Origin: Halobacteriovorax sp. HLS
GTDB taxonomy: Bacteria > Bdellovibrionota > Bacteriovoracia > Bacteriovoracales > Bacteriovoracaceae
Reading direction: 5' to 3'
Assembly (NCBI RefSeq): GCF_004006665.1
Contig: NZ_QOCL01000002.1
Location: 285,693 to 349,692, forward strand
DNA length: 64,000 nucleotides
Shown here: piece by piece, positions 1 to 8,572 of the stretch
Layout: the number at the start of each line of letters is the position of its first letter
How positions within the stretch are numbered: position 1 is the first letter of the stretch
Translations under genes and position numbers: made by a program
Notes under the pieces: model-generated
Databases searched by the model: none
Told to the model about the DNA's origin: nothing
The model's input: the letters and a program-made list of their open reading frames with translations, nothing else

Positions 1-507
1 GTAAACTTCGAGGGCTCCACCTTCAACTTCTCTTTTAAGAGTATAGGTACCACCAGCTTCTTCACATCCTACAACAACAGATACTGAAGGAATATTTAAC
101 ATTCCTGCAAGCAGTTGAGGAACTTGAAGACAGTCATCATCGATTGCTTGTTTACCTGTGAAGATAACGTCCGCACTCTTTCCAGACTTTTCAATAGCAC
201 CTTTTAAAGCTTTGGCAGTCATGAATGAATCTAGATTGTCGTCAGACTCAACTAGAATTGCTTCATCGGCTCCCATTGCTAGTGCAGTTCTTAGGGCTTC
301 AGTGTCTTTTACACCTCCAACTCTAACAACAGTTACTGTTGAACCACTGTTTGCTTGCTTAGTTAAAAGCGCTTGCTCTACAGCGAATTCGTCATAAGGG
401 TTCATAATCCACTTGATCGAAGTTGTTTCGATAAATGTTCCATCACCGTTAGGTGTGATTTTTGTTTCCGTGTCCGGAACTTGTTTTATACAAACAAAGA
501 TATTCAC
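1..507 (-). CDS. etfB: Electron transfer flavoprotein beta subunit (C-terminus cut by window edge)
   Basis: Small subunit of the heterodimeric FAD/AMP protein that takes electrons from acyl-CoA dehydrogenases and passes them to the quinone pool. I translated it from the minus strand. A GTG start at 505-507 sits behind AAGGAG, and the N-terminus reads VNIFVCIKQVPDTE, followed by NPYDEFAVEQAL and GADEAILVES, all typical of EtfB. About 169 of roughly 250 residues are inside the window. It begins 2 nt after the stop of the acyl-CoA dehydrogenase gene, so the two form an operon. The family call is firm; the missing C-terminus would carry the AMP-binding part. Confidence 0.93.
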   Translation of the reverse strand, partial: MNIFVCIKQVPDTETKITPNGDGTFIETTSIKWIMNPYDEFAVEQALLTKQANSGSTVTVVRVGGVKDTEALRTALAMGADEAILVESDDNLDSFMTAKALKGAIEKSGKSADVIFTGKQAIDDDCLQVPQLLAGMLNIPSVSVVVGCEEAGGTYTLKREVEGGALEVY

Positions 508-509
508 GT

Positions 510-1658
510 TTAGCTCCTTGAAAAAATTTCTTTAGCAATTACTAATCTCTGTATCTGAGATGTCCCTTCATATATTTGAATAAGCTTGGCATCTCTCATG
601 ATCTTTTCTACTGGATACTCGTTGGAGTAGCCATACCCCCCAAATACTTGAACGGCATCAGTTGTTACCTCCATGCACATGTCTGCACTAAATGCTTTAG
701 CGTAGCTTGCCAGTTTTGTGTTTGGCATTCCTTCGTCTAAAAGCCATGCTGACTTGTGAACAAGTAACCTTGCAGCTTCAACTTTCATGGCCATATCGGC
801 AACCATCATTTGGATTGCTTGGTGATTAGCTATGACAGTATTAAACTGTACTCTTTCTTTAGCATATTTAATAGCATGGTCCAATGCACACTGCGCTCCA
901 CCCACTGCGCTAGCAGCAACCATCGGGCGCGAGTGATCAAGAGTTTTCATGGCAATTTTCCAGCCCTCTCCTAAGTTTCCAATTAAATTTTCTTTAGGGA
1001 TTCGCACATTATTAAACGTAACGGCCCTGGTATCAGAACTTCTATGACCCATTTTTCTTTCTTTAGCGCCTATCTCTAGACCTTCTGCATTTTTATCATC
1101 TAAGACAATACAAGAAATACCTTTATGTTTAAGAGAAGGGTCCGTAGTGCAATAAATAACAAATAAATCAGCGTAACCTGCATTTGTTATCCACATCTTT
1201 TGACCATTTAGTATATAGTGATCACCATCTTCTCTTATCGTTGTTTTAATTCCCGCAGCGTCTGATCCATTTCCTGGTTCAGTTAAACAAAACGAAGCCA
1301 TTTTATAAGATTCAGTAAATGGAGTTAAGAATCTCTTTTTTTGCTCATCATTACCTGCAATTGCGATTGGAAGTAAAGCAAGGTCATTTGCCATAAGAGT
1401 TGTATTCATTCCTAAACAACCATAGGCTAAGGCCTCAGTAATAATCATGGAGTCTAAAGTTGTAAATCCTGTTCCACCATACTCTGGAGCAATGCATGTG
1501 TTTACAAGTCCTAGTTCCCACGCCTTCGTGAGAATATCCATTGGCATTTTTCCAGACTCATCGAATTCATTTGCTTTAGGCATCATTTCGTTTCGAGCAA
1601 ACTTCATTGCCATTTCATATATTTCTTTCTGTTCACTAGAAAGTTCAAAACTTGCCAT
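510..1658 (-). CDS. Acyl-CoA dehydrogenase
   Basis: FAD-dependent alpha,beta-dehydrogenation of an acyl-CoA, the first step of beta-oxidation or branched-chain acyl-CoA breakdown. It has 382 aa, the usual length of the short/medium-chain family. Visible signatures are FCLTEPGNGSDAAG (FAD/substrate loop), WITNAG, the FGGYGYSNEYPVEK segment and IYEGTSQIQ near the C-terminus, whose Glu is the usual catalytic base. The ATG follows AAGGACGCAACA. It is transcribed with etfB, its electron acceptor, from a strong promoter just upstream. Substrate (butyryl, isobutyryl, isovaleryl or glutaryl) cannot be decided from sequence alone; the isobutyryl-CoA mutase later in the window makes a short or branched substrate plausible. 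Confidence 0.93.
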   Translation of the reverse strand: MASFELSSEQKEIYEMAMKFARNEMMPKANEFDESGKMPMDILTKAWELGLVNTCIAPEYGGTGFTTLDSMIITEALAYGCLGMNTTLMANDLALLPIAIAGNDEQKKRFLTPFTESYKMASFCLTEPGNGSDAAGIKTTIREDGDHYILNGQKMWITNAGYADLFVIYCTTDPSLKHKGISCIVLDDKNAEGLEIGAKERKMGHRSSDTRAVTFNNVRIPKENLIGNLGEGWKIAMKTLDHSRPMVAASAVGGAQCALDHAIKYAKERVQFNTVIANHQAIQMMVADMAMKVEAARLLVHKSAWLLDEGMPNTKLASYAKAFSADMCMEVTTDAVQVFGGYGYSNEYPVEKIMRDAKLIQIYEGTSQIQRLVIAKEIFSRS

Positions 1659-1704
1659 TGTTGCGTCCTTGCAAATTGGTGAGCATTAACTAAGTATGCT
1701 AGAA

Positions 1705-1733
1705 ATTATATGAGTAATATAGATGCTGGTCAA
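1705..1733 (-). promoter_or_regulatory. Sigma70-type promoter of the acyl-CoA dehydrogenase-etfB operon
   Basis: Read on the minus strand: TTGACC (-35, at 1728-1733), exactly 17 nt, then TATAAT (-10, at 1705-1710). Between it and the ATG lies AGCAT-N9-ATGCT, a short inverted repeat that could be an operator. Confidence 0.8.
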
Positions 1734-1755
1734 TCAGGGAAGTGTTTAATTTACT

Positions 1756-2217
1756 TTAATCTAACGGAAAAGCTGAGTTGTTAAACTTTGTAGTAAAAGT
1801 GAAGTGTTTTTGTAGAATACTGAAGTACGGAAGCTCCATTAAAGGAAGAACAATAAAGCTTCTATCGAAAAGTCTTGGATGCGGAAGTAGGATATGTGGG
1901 TCAGTACTTGTACATAATTCATAAAAGAGAATATCTATGTCGATTATTCTGGGACCCTTGGGAACACCTCTTAGCCTACCGAGTTCTTGTTCAATTTTAA
2001 GAGCAATGCTCATGCACTCACTTGGAGATATTTGAGGTTTCTCAAACTCTAAAACCTGATTTAAAAAATCTGGTTGATTTTCATAGTCCACTGCTTCTGA
2101 TGTATAGACTCTGCTCTTTGATTTTAATGTGAAGTACTTTTCAAGGTGAGAGATAGCGTTACTAAGATTGTCTCTAGTTTCACCAATATTACTTCCTATT
2201 GCTATAATGAGTGACAT
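1756..2217 (-). CDS. folK: 2-amino-4-hydroxy-6-hydroxymethyldihydropteridine pyrophosphokinase
   Basis: Transfers pyrophosphate from ATP to 6-hydroxymethyl-dihydropterin in folate synthesis. At 153 aa it has the family length. Motifs are IAIGSNIGETRDNL at the N-terminus, YENQPDFLNQV, the loop RGVPKGPRIIDIDILFY with the two metal-binding Asp residues, and LPHPRLFDRSFIVLPL. Its start overlaps the stop of the upstream lipoprotein gene by one base (TAATG), so it is translationally coupled to an envelope pair rather than to other folate genes. Confidence 0.95.
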   Translation of the reverse strand: MSLIIAIGSNIGETRDNLSNAISHLEKYFTLKSKSRVYTSEAVDYENQPDFLNQVLEFEKPQISPSECMSIALKIEQELGRLRGVPKGPRIIDIDILFYELCTSTDPHILLPHPRLFDRSFIVLPLMELPYFSILQKHFTFTTKFNNSAFPLD

Positions 2218-2408
2218 TAATCATCTACTTCTTCTTGATTATTACTTTCTTTTTTCTTTATCTGGGTTTTGTTTAACTTTCCGTCTTTAAGGTAAGGGGA
2301 GACAAATGATGGTACCTCCGTTCCTTTTGGTGCCTTAGGAGGACCTTTTACACCACATGATGAGCAGACAAAAATAATAGAAATAAAAAATAATACTTTA
2401 AAATTCAA
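2217..2408 (-). CDS. LptM-like small lipoprotein
   Basis: Small lipoprotein of about 63 aa. A hydrophobic leader ends in a lipobox (VCSSC), and the lipidated Cys is followed directly by GVKGPPKAP. CG-x-KGP right after the lipid anchor is the hallmark of LptM (YifL), which assists oxidative maturation of the LPS translocon LptD. The rest is short, Lys/Glu-rich and probably disordered. Starts are all TTG: I prefer 2408, with GGA at a suitable distance, over 2420. It overlaps the end of the upstream outer-membrane-type gene and abuts folK. The LptM assignment rests on the motif alone. Confidence 0.7.
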   Translation of the reverse strand: MNFKVLFFISIIFVCSSCGVKGPPKAPKGTEVPSFVSPYLKDGKLNKTQIKKKESNNQEEVDD

Positions 2409-3384
2409 GACTGAATCCAACGTTCATAATATCTGAGCCTAGATCAGCACGAACAAACCACCCTGGTACAAGTCTTTTTAAAACACTAACACCAAAAACA
2501 AGTTGATTCTTTTTAAGGTCTTCCACTAATTGAATTTCTCGATCAAGTTCACCTTCGCCCGGAGTGTATCCATCATTTGGATCATCAACTCCAGCCTGAG
2601 GACTTGATGCATTTATCATTTGAAACCCGATATAAGGTTGAACATAGGAAAAGAATGGCGCGGCAACAGTGTACTTAGCTCTTATCGTGAGGTTTGTGAG
2701 CTTAGTGTCTAGGGAAGGTGCTGGGTAATCATTAATTAAATTTTGACCATAGCTAAGCTCTGCCCAAATATTATCATCAACTTGGTACATCCACATTCCA
2801 TTTAGGTGAGTGTAGCGTTGAGCTGAACCATCATTATTGAGGGCCTCAAGAAGACCAACATTTAATGATACGATATTATCCGTTTTTATCGCCCTTTTAG
2901 AGTTAGACTCTAGCGAGAGGTCATCCTCAAGTAGAGTTCCATTATAAAGGTCTTCTTCTTCCTTAATCAGGCTTGCATCACTTTCTTCTTTTTCTTCGGC
3001 TTTTTTTGCCCCGAACATACTGTCATCACCTCGAATGATTTGAATTTCAAGGTCATTTCTAAATAATTTAAACAAGTCTAGAGAATAAATTTTTATAATT
3101 TTAATGCCAGCAACTCTATTAACAGACTTAGCTACAATCGCTCTTGCTGCAAGCTGTCCGTTTAAAACTATCGTTATAAAGTCGCCTTTGTAGAAAGACT
3201 CATTTTCATTGGTGATTATATATGTTCTTTTAGAAGCAGAGACACGGTTTATTTTCTCTGTAACAAGCTCTGAGGCCATTTGATTAGCTTCAGAGTTTTC
3301 ATTGAAGTCATCAATTACTGATTGCGCAAAGGTTACTCGTACAAAAAGAATAAAAAGAATAATAAATCGCATAGTGATATTCAT
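2398..3384 (-). CDS. Outer-membrane beta-barrel-type protein with N-terminal periplasmic domain
   Basis: No specific family recognised. It has 328 aa with a signal peptide (hydrophobic stretch ending near TFAQS). A roughly 80-residue domain follows with alternating beta pattern (KRTYIITNENESFYKGDFITIVL), then an acidic linker. Residues 170-328 contain amphipathic strands such as YTHLNGMWMYQVDDNIWAELSYGQNL, ending in VGFSLEF. The terminal Phe preceded by alternating hydrophobics is typical of barrels folded by the BAM machine. It is first gene of a three-gene minus-strand unit with the LptM-like lipoprotein and folK, which suggests an envelope role. Confidence 0.6.
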   Translation of the reverse strand: MNITMRFIILFILFVRVTFAQSVIDDFNENSEANQMASELVTEKINRVSASKRTYIITNENESFYKGDFITIVLNGQLAARAIVAKSVNRVAGIKIIKIYSLDLFKLFRNDLEIQIIRGDDSMFGAKKAEEKEESDASLIKEEEDLYNGTLLEDDLSLESNSKRAIKTDNIVSLNVGLLEALNNDGSAQRYTHLNGMWMYQVDDNIWAELSYGQNLINDYPAPSLDTKLTNLTIRAKYTVAAPFFSYVQPYIGFQMINASSPQAGVDDPNDGYTPGEGELDREIQLVEDLKKNQLVFGVSVLKRLVPGWFVRADLGSDIMNVGFSLEF

Positions 3385-3637
3385 CTATAAAATTGTACCT
3401 TTTGATGATGAGATTTGTAATAGAGAAATTTCTATTTCTACAAAATGTGCCCATATAATGTGTGAAACAAGATATTTTATTTATGGTTGGCTAATTTTGC
3501 CACGCCTAAGTGCTTGAAATTTATAGGTCTAAAATAGTCGATGATATATGTAAAAAAAATTTAACTACTTGATATAATTGTCCGAATAGATATTTAGTAC
3601 ATAATTCTAAAGTATATTAGATATCAAGGGAGAATAT

Positions 3638-4294
3638 ATGAAGATTTCAAAAGTTTTACTTGTTCTAGCTTTACTCACACTAGGGGTAAGTTGTTCAAGC
3701 AAGAGAAAGAAAGATGATGCTAGTAAAACAGCAGATATCTCAACTGAAGTTAGTGCTGAAGATGCAGACTTCATTGTAGATTCTGAAGATGAAAACTTAC
3801 TTGAAGATAATTTTCTTGACGATAATAACTCAGTTGTTGAAGAGGTTGCTTCGTCTGAAGCACCAGCACAGGTTATGGAAGAAGGCGCACCTATGATGGA
3901 AGAGAGTTCTTCAATCGCAATTGCGGCCGGTGGTGAGTATACAGTACAAAAAGGTGATACTTTAATGTGGATAGCATTTAAAGTTTATGGTGATTATAGA
4001 AAGTGGCAAACACTTTCATCTATTAATAATGGCATCTCAGAATCAAGCCTAAGAGAGGGAATGACTCTAAGACATGATTCTCCTGGGTTTAATTACAACC
4101 CTCAGGGACTTCCACACTTAATCAAAACTGGTGATACTCTTGGAACAATTTCAAATGAAAAGTACGGTACACAAAAAAGATGGAAAGAGATTTGGGATAA
4201 TAATAAAGAAATGATTCATGACTCAAATTTAATTTTTGCAGGATTCACACTTTATTACCTTCCAGATAGAGATATCGCATCAGAAGACATCTAA
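3638..4294 (+). CDS. LysM-domain lipoprotein
   Basis: Probable peptidoglycan-binding lipoprotein of 218 aa. The signal peptide ends in a lipobox (LGVSC) followed by SSKRKK, then an acidic low-complexity linker (about 30-95). Two LysM modules follow: about 97-145 (GEYTVQKGDTLMWIAFKVYGD) and about 158-210 (HLIKTGDTLGTISNEKYGT). The tandem YxVxxGDTL pattern is diagnostic. The ATG follows AAGGGAGAATAT. It is monocistronic, with a strong rho-independent terminator 20 nt after the stop. The long acidic tether could reach the wall from the outer membrane. Confidence 0.88.
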   Translation: MKISKVLLVLALLTLGVSCSSKRKKDDASKTADISTEVSAEDADFIVDSEDENLLEDNFLDDNNSVVEEVASSEAPAQVMEEGAPMMEESSSIAIAAGGEYTVQKGDTLMWIAFKVYGDYRKWQTLSSINNGISESSLREGMTLRHDSPGFNYNPQGLPHLIKTGDTLGTISNEKYGTQKRWKEIWDNNKEMIHDSNLIFAGFTLYYLPDRDIASEDI

Positions 4295-4314
4295 TACATA
4301 TTAGAACATAATTT

Positions 4315-4342
4315 GAAAAAGGCCCTCGCAAGAGGGCTTTTT
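4315..4342 (+). terminator. Rho-independent terminator after the LysM gene
   Basis: Stem GCCCTC (4322-4327), GCAA loop, GAGGGC (4332-4337), then five T. A run of A precedes it. Confidence 0.88.
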
Positions 4343-4360
4343 AGTATATATACTTTAGGA

Positions 4361-5137
4361 ATGAAAAAATATTTATTAATATTAACCTTATTAACAATTA
4401 GCTCTTGCGCTCTATTTAAGAAAAGCGAATTCTCTTTTAGCTCTAGTCTTTCACAAACCAAAGATTCTGAGTATATAAGTCAGCTCTCTTCTTTAACTGA
4501 TGTCTATCTGAAAACAAGTGGTGTAAATAAGATTAGATTAACTAAGAAGAGTAAGAAATATTTAAACTCTCTGTATATAAAGATACTTTCAAACAACAAG
4601 CTTCTTCTTAAAGAATTTTATGAACCAAAGTTTTACGTCATAAATTCTTCTCTCCCGTTTTATTTCTCACTACCTAAGGCGCAGTTTTTTTTCTCAAGTG
4701 GATTAATTCTAAAATATGTGAAAAATGAAGAAATGTTCTTTGCTTCTTTTGCAAGTGAAGTGGTTAAGAGTCAAAGAAATATATATCCAAAAAACCTAAT
4801 TATTCCAAAAGGTTTCATTACTAGTGCTGACATTTTAGGCCTAGTGAGATTACCTGTAGAAGTGAAGTCTGAAGTGAATAAGTGGACTTACCATGTGATA
4901 AAGAGATCTGGACATGACCCTTATGCCTATTTGATTTGGCTCCAAAGCCTTAATAAGAATACACTCGATTTTTCAATTTTATATGGCAGTACTCAAGATA
5001 TTACAAAAGAAGAGCAGCTCTTTAAGAGCTTTATATCAAAGATTAAATCAGAGGAATTTGAGTTTTCAGAAAGAAGGAAAAACTCTTCACAAAATTTTTA
5101 TTCTTTTCTAAGGGAAGTTAAAAGAGGTGCGCGATGA
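4361..5137 (+). CDS. M48-like lipoprotein with destroyed HExxH (predicted pseudopeptidase)
   Basis: Lipoprotein of 258 aa (lipobox ISSC). I chose the ATG at 4361 because a longer frame would begin inside the preceding terminator. The layout follows BepA/M48 peptidases: FYVINSSLPFYFSLPKAQFFFSSGLI aligns with the usual N-A-F-x-LPGG-x-I-x-x-x-x-GLL segment, NEEMFFASFASEVVKS with the helix that normally carries HExxH, and EVNKWTYHVIKRSGHDPYAY with EAD-R-x-G-x-x-x-x-x-x-AGYDP. Both zinc His residues are replaced (SEVVK), so no zinc site is expected. A binding or chaperone role is inference. It overlaps the AmgK-like gene by 4 nt. Confidence 0.55.
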   Translation: MKKYLLILTLLTISSCALFKKSEFSFSSSLSQTKDSEYISQLSSLTDVYLKTSGVNKIRLTKKSKKYLNSLYIKILSNNKLLLKEFYEPKFYVINSSLPFYFSLPKAQFFFSSGLILKYVKNEEMFFASFASEVVKSQRNIYPKNLIIPKGFITSADILGLVRLPVEVKSEVNKWTYHVIKRSGHDPYAYLIWLQSLNKNTLDFSILYGSTQDITKEEQLFKSFISKIKSEEFEFSERRKNSSQNFYSFLREVKRGAR

Positions 5138-6165
5138 AACCAGAGGATAGTGAGAGACTTCTCATAACTGAGCTATTTGAAAATAGTCAAAGAAGAATAG
5201 ATTCATTGAAAGAAAATGAAGTCGTTGAAGTTGTAAAATTAACAGGAGATGCTTCGACTAGAAGATATTACAGAATTGTAACGAAAGATTGTAATTATGT
5301 ATCATGCTTATCAGAGGTTCATGAAGATATTGAGAAAAGTGATTTTACGATTGTTCAAAAAGTATTACATCATAACTTAATTAGAGTTCCACAGATAATC
5401 GATCAAAATTCGAAAAAGGGGTATATGCTACAAGAGGATCTGGGTAACCTTACTTTCTTGTCATATATTTCTTCTATAAGTTCTACTGAGAAAATATTCG
5501 AAGAGTATAAAAAGGTCGTCGATACACTCATTAAAATTCAGAGTATTCCAAGAGAGAGTGAGTATAATTGGGGAAAGTTGAGCTTTGATGTTGAAAAGCT
5601 GATGTTTGAAATAAACTTTACGAAAAAGTTCTTTGTTGAGAAATTTTTAAATGCAAAACTTTCACGTGAAGAATCTGTGATTTTCGAAAGAATAAATATG
5701 AAGATAATAAATGAAATTACTTCTAAAGATATGGTCCTAAACCACAGAGATTTTCACTCTAGAAATATAATGGTTAAGGAAGGTGAATTTGTATATATTG
5801 ACTTTCAAGATGCTAGACAAGGTGTTCCTCAGTACGATCTCGTTTCATTATTAGAAGATTGCTATTTTCAAATATCAGAAGAAAATATTGAAAAACTGAA
5901 GATGCATTATTTTAACTCCTTCTTAAAAAATACCTCTAAGGATCAAACTAGTTATGAAGAATTTAGTAGGATTTATGATTTAATGACAATACAAAGGTCA
6001 CTAAAAGCGATAGGAAGCTTTTGTTATATTTATGAGACAAGAAGCGACATTCGATACGTAAAATATATTGGATATGCTTTTGAGAAAGTACGTAATAAAC
6101 TCAGACTTTTTCCAGAGTATGAAGCTCTTTATAAATTATTAGTGAAAGTATATTATGCAAGTTGA
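5134..6165 (+). CDS. AmgK-like cell-wall amino-sugar kinase (phosphotransferase family)
   Basis: Aminoglycoside-phosphotransferase fold, 343 aa. The N-terminal motif TGDASTRRYYRI is the nucleotide loop characteristic of AmgK, the anomeric kinase for N-acetylmuramate and N-acetylglucosamine. The catalytic loop is VLNHRDFHSRNIMV (H-x-D-x-H-x-x-N) and the metal-binding segment is YIDFQDARQG. In Pseudomonas, AmgK makes MurNAc-1-phosphate and MurU makes UDP-MurNAc; the next gene here is MurU-like and overlaps by 11 nt. The pair therefore looks like a peptidoglycan recycling unit, which would suit an organism that digests other bacteria. Sugar specificity is not provable from sequence. Confidence 0.8.
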   Translation: MKPEDSERLLITELFENSQRRIDSLKENEVVEVVKLTGDASTRRYYRIVTKDCNYVSCLSEVHEDIEKSDFTIVQKVLHHNLIRVPQIIDQNSKKGYMLQEDLGNLTFLSYISSISSTEKIFEEYKKVVDTLIKIQSIPRESEYNWGKLSFDVEKLMFEINFTKKFFVEKFLNAKLSREESVIFERINMKIINEITSKDMVLNHRDFHSRNIMVKEGEFVYIDFQDARQGVPQYDLVSLLEDCYFQISEENIEKLKMHYFNSFLKNTSKDQTSYEEFSRIYDLMTIQRSLKAIGSFCYIYETRSDIRYVKYIGYAFEKVRNKLRLFPEYEALYKLLVKVYYAS

Positions 6166-7060
6166 TAATGTCTTAATTTTGGGGGCTGGATTTGGAACAC
6201 GAATGGGACCTGTTGGTGAACAGTTACCAAAGCTACTTTGGCCAATATTTGAAAAATCACTTTTAGAGCTCCAAGTTGATTTTGCAAAAAGATTCGCAAG
6301 AAATAATATCTACATTAATACTCACTATCAGGCTGACTTGATACATGATGAGATAGCTAAGAAAAACTTAGAGGTAATTGCTCTATATGAAGAAAGTATA
6401 TTGGATATTGGTGGTGGAATTCATAATTGTGCAAACGAAATTGGATATGAAGGAAACTTATTAATTCTAAATGGAGATCAATTTTTATTTGCCGATGAAG
6501 ATGCAATTGAAAAAATGATATCTAGCTCTGAGTCTTTCGTTTCAACGCTACTAGGGCTAGAAGTTGAGCCTGGGTCAAACTATAACAGGTTAGTTATTGA
6601 AGAAAACTTATTAAAATCTATAGAAAAGCCAAACGATGTTGAAGGTACATATCTAACGTACAGTGGAGTTAGTATTATTAATTTGAATCTACTAAAAAAA
6701 ACTAGTGGCTATTCAAAGTTCTTCGACACTGTAGCTAATTTTGAAAAAGAAGCTGTGAAGGTTATCGTTCCTGAAGAATTAGAGTATGCAGATTTTGGAA
6801 CCTGTAAAAGGTATATTGAAAGCATGAGAAAGGTTCTATCGGGGGATAGCTTTGAGATGAGAAGTTTTCTACTAGCAAATAAAGCTTATGACAGAAAGAA
6901 GCAAAATACAGCTAAGCTTTGTTATGATTGTAAGGGGGAAATGTTTAGCATAAACCTTACTGGAAAAGAGATTCAAGGTACAGGCGCCATTGTTATTGAA
7001 AACTCTAAAAAACCTGCTCCAAAAGATAGTGTTGTGATGGGAGAGCTTATAAGCTACTAA
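6155..7060 (+). CDS. MurU-like sugar-1-phosphate nucleotidyltransferase
   Basis: Nucleotidyltransferase with a Rossmann-like fold, 301 aa. The nucleotide loop VLILGAGFGTRMGPVGEQLPKLLWP is the GxGTRM-x(n)-PK signature, and LNGDQFLF holds the metal Asp. It probably converts a MurNAc/GlcNAc 1-phosphate to its UDP form with the AmgK-like kinase upstream. The core ends near residue 225. The remaining 75 residues, including a CYDC pair, are longer than usual for MurU (around 225 aa) and of unknown role. Its TAA interlocks with the TAG of the ferredoxin on the other strand. Confidence 0.77.
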   Translation: MQVDNVLILGAGFGTRMGPVGEQLPKLLWPIFEKSLLELQVDFAKRFARNNIYINTHYQADLIHDEIAKKNLEVIALYEESILDIGGGIHNCANEIGYEGNLLILNGDQFLFADEDAIEKMISSSESFVSTLLGLEVEPGSNYNRLVIEENLLKSIEKPNDVEGTYLTYSGVSIINLNLLKKTSGYSKFFDTVANFEKEAVKVIVPEELEYADFGTCKRYIESMRKVLSGDSFEMRSFLLANKAYDRKKQNTAKLCYDCKGEMFSINLTGKEIQGTGAIVIENSKKPAPKDSVVMGELISY

Positions 7061-7263
7061 TCGTCCTTTTCTATTAACTTTATACAGTCAACAGGACAAA
7101 CTTCAATACAAATTGAGCATAAGGTGCAAGACCAAGTTTCTACAGCATATGTATTCTTATATTTTAAAATTGCATCTTCTGGACATATTAGTCTACAAGC
7201 GTCACAGGATATACATCTATTGTTAATTTCTAACTCTGGTGTCATATAAGTATTATGACTCAT
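7057..7263 (-). CDS. Small 2[4Fe-4S] ferredoxin
   Basis: Ferredoxin of 68 aa with two classical motifs, CISCDACRLICPEDAI and CTLCSICIEVCPVDCI, each CxxCxxCxxxCP, so two [4Fe-4S] clusters are expected. It is an electron carrier, and no partner oxidoreductase is adjacent. Stand-alone gene, convergent with the MurU-like gene with a 4-nt stop overlap. Confidence 0.88.
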   Translation of the reverse strand: MSHNTYMTPELEINNRCISCDACRLICPEDAILKYKNTYAVETWSCTLCSICIEVCPVDCIKLIEKDD

Positions 7264-7340
7264 TTCAACTTATAAATAGTGATTGAAAATATTACCCCAT
7301 TAAGACTAGAATAAGCTTAATTAGGTAAAAAGAGAATAAT

Positions 7341-8054
7341 ATGAAAATACTAAAGAGAAATTCTAATATCATTAATATAATAATTTTTCAGTTATTTTCA
7401 GTCATATATCTTCATGTTCTCTATTCACTTGTTGACGGTTACTCTTCTTTGGATCTAGCAACAATAAATCGCTCTTTAGAGGGAAATCTAAGCTTTATTG
7501 GCCTATGTCTCATAAATATCCTTTTCATATTCATGGTTAAGAAAATCTCTTTAAAAGTCCTAATCGTTACTTCAGCTACAGCTTCGACTATATCTTTTCT
7601 ACTATTTCTTGAGAGTTTTAATAAAACTATATTGCTTTATAATTTGCTCTACATCGTTATTTCATACTTTTTTTGCATGATTTGGAAATTAGAGCTAAAT
7701 GAAGCTTGTTACAATTCTTTCTTTGATAAAAAAATATTGCGTCCTTTAGGCTTGAATGATGTGAGTGTTAAACTACATGAAGTCGTAGGAGATAGGGCCT
7801 CAACAGGAGTAATTACGAACTGGACTGTCGATACACTCTTTGTTGCTACTGAGGAAGTTAAGAGGCTTAGTGGAGAGGTAGAAGTCGAAATACTGTATAA
7901 AGATACAAACTTCTTTTTTCGAGGCATCACTGTGACCTCTAATGCTCATGGTGTTGGAATTAAAACTTTAAATGAGAAAAAAGAGACCACTCTTAATTGG
8001 TTAGATTTCTATGATATAATCACGGATAGAGGAATTACCCCCACTTATTTGTAG
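7341..8054 (+). CDS. Inner-membrane protein with C-terminal PilZ-like domain (tentative)
   Basis: 237 aa. Four hydrophobic helices fill residues 1-125 (for example IIIFQLFSVIYLHVLYSLV and LIVTSATASTISFLLFL). The cytoplasmic part, about 140-237, reads like a beta-barrel: GVITNWTVDTLFVATEE, then VEVEILYKDTNFFFRGITV and VGIKTL. This resembles a PilZ domain in strand pattern, but the RxxxR and D/NxSxxG c-di-GMP motifs are not clear, so it may be a non-binding PilZ or another barrel. It starts a short plus-strand run with a small lipoprotein gene 12 nt downstream. Confidence 0.45.
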   Translation: MKILKRNSNIINIIIFQLFSVIYLHVLYSLVDGYSSLDLATINRSLEGNLSFIGLCLINILFIFMVKKISLKVLIVTSATASTISFLLFLESFNKTILLYNLLYIVISYFFCMIWKLELNEACYNSFFDKKILRPLGLNDVSVKLHEVVGDRASTGVITNWTVDTLFVATEEVKRLSGEVEVEILYKDTNFFFRGITVTSNAHGVGIKTLNEKKETTLNWLDFYDIITDRGITPTYL

Positions 8055-8066
8055 AGGAAAAGGCAC

Positions 8067-8543
8067 ATGTCTAAGATTGTTTTAATTCTATGTACCCTGT
8101 TGTTAAGCTATGGATGCTTCAAAGAAAAAGGCGCTCAAGAAGTACTTAGAACATATATTGAAGGACGCTTTAGAGGTGACTTTGATCGTTTAGAAGTGGC
8201 CGAGTTTCTTAATGGAGAGATGAAAGAACGAGTAATGGCAATGACTGACGAAGATTTCTCTTCGTACTCAGACCTTTCTTCATTTAAAAAGAAAAAATTC
8301 AGTGTTACCTATGAAAACTGTTCTATTGATAAGTGTTTTATCACATATATTATTAGTTATGATCAACTGAAAGAGTCGAAGGATTTCTTTAGAGTAGACT
8401 CTAAAAAGATAGCAGAAATGAGTAAGGTTGAAGATAGCTGGAAGATTGAAAAAGTAACAAATGTGAAGAGCTACTTAGAATCTAAAGACCCTTTAGATAT
8501 TGAATCTAAAGGTACTGAGGATACCTCAGGATCATCTAAGTAG
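8067..8543 (+). CDS. Small lipoprotein of unknown function
   Basis: 158 aa. The signal peptide ends in a lipobox (LSYGC), with mature N-terminus CFKEKGAQEVLRTYIEGRFRGDF. Two Cys residues (ENCSIDKC) may form a disulfide. Residues 30-120 have the helix-then-strand pattern of small NTF2-like or DUF4878-type lipoproteins (SFKKKKFSVTYENC, then EDSWKIEKVTN near the end), an inference from shape only. The last 20 residues are Ser/Thr/Gly-rich. The ATG follows GAGGAAAAGGCAC and the gene is close behind the membrane protein. Confidence 0.6.
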   Translation: MSKIVLILCTLLLSYGCFKEKGAQEVLRTYIEGRFRGDFDRLEVAEFLNGEMKERVMAMTDEDFSSYSDLSSFKKKKFSVTYENCSIDKCFITYIISYDQLKESKDFFRVDSKKIAEMSKVEDSWKIEKVTNVKSYLESKDPLDIESKGTEDTSGSSK

Positions 8544-8572
8544 TCGTAATTACTGAATCCTGACTAGAAAGC

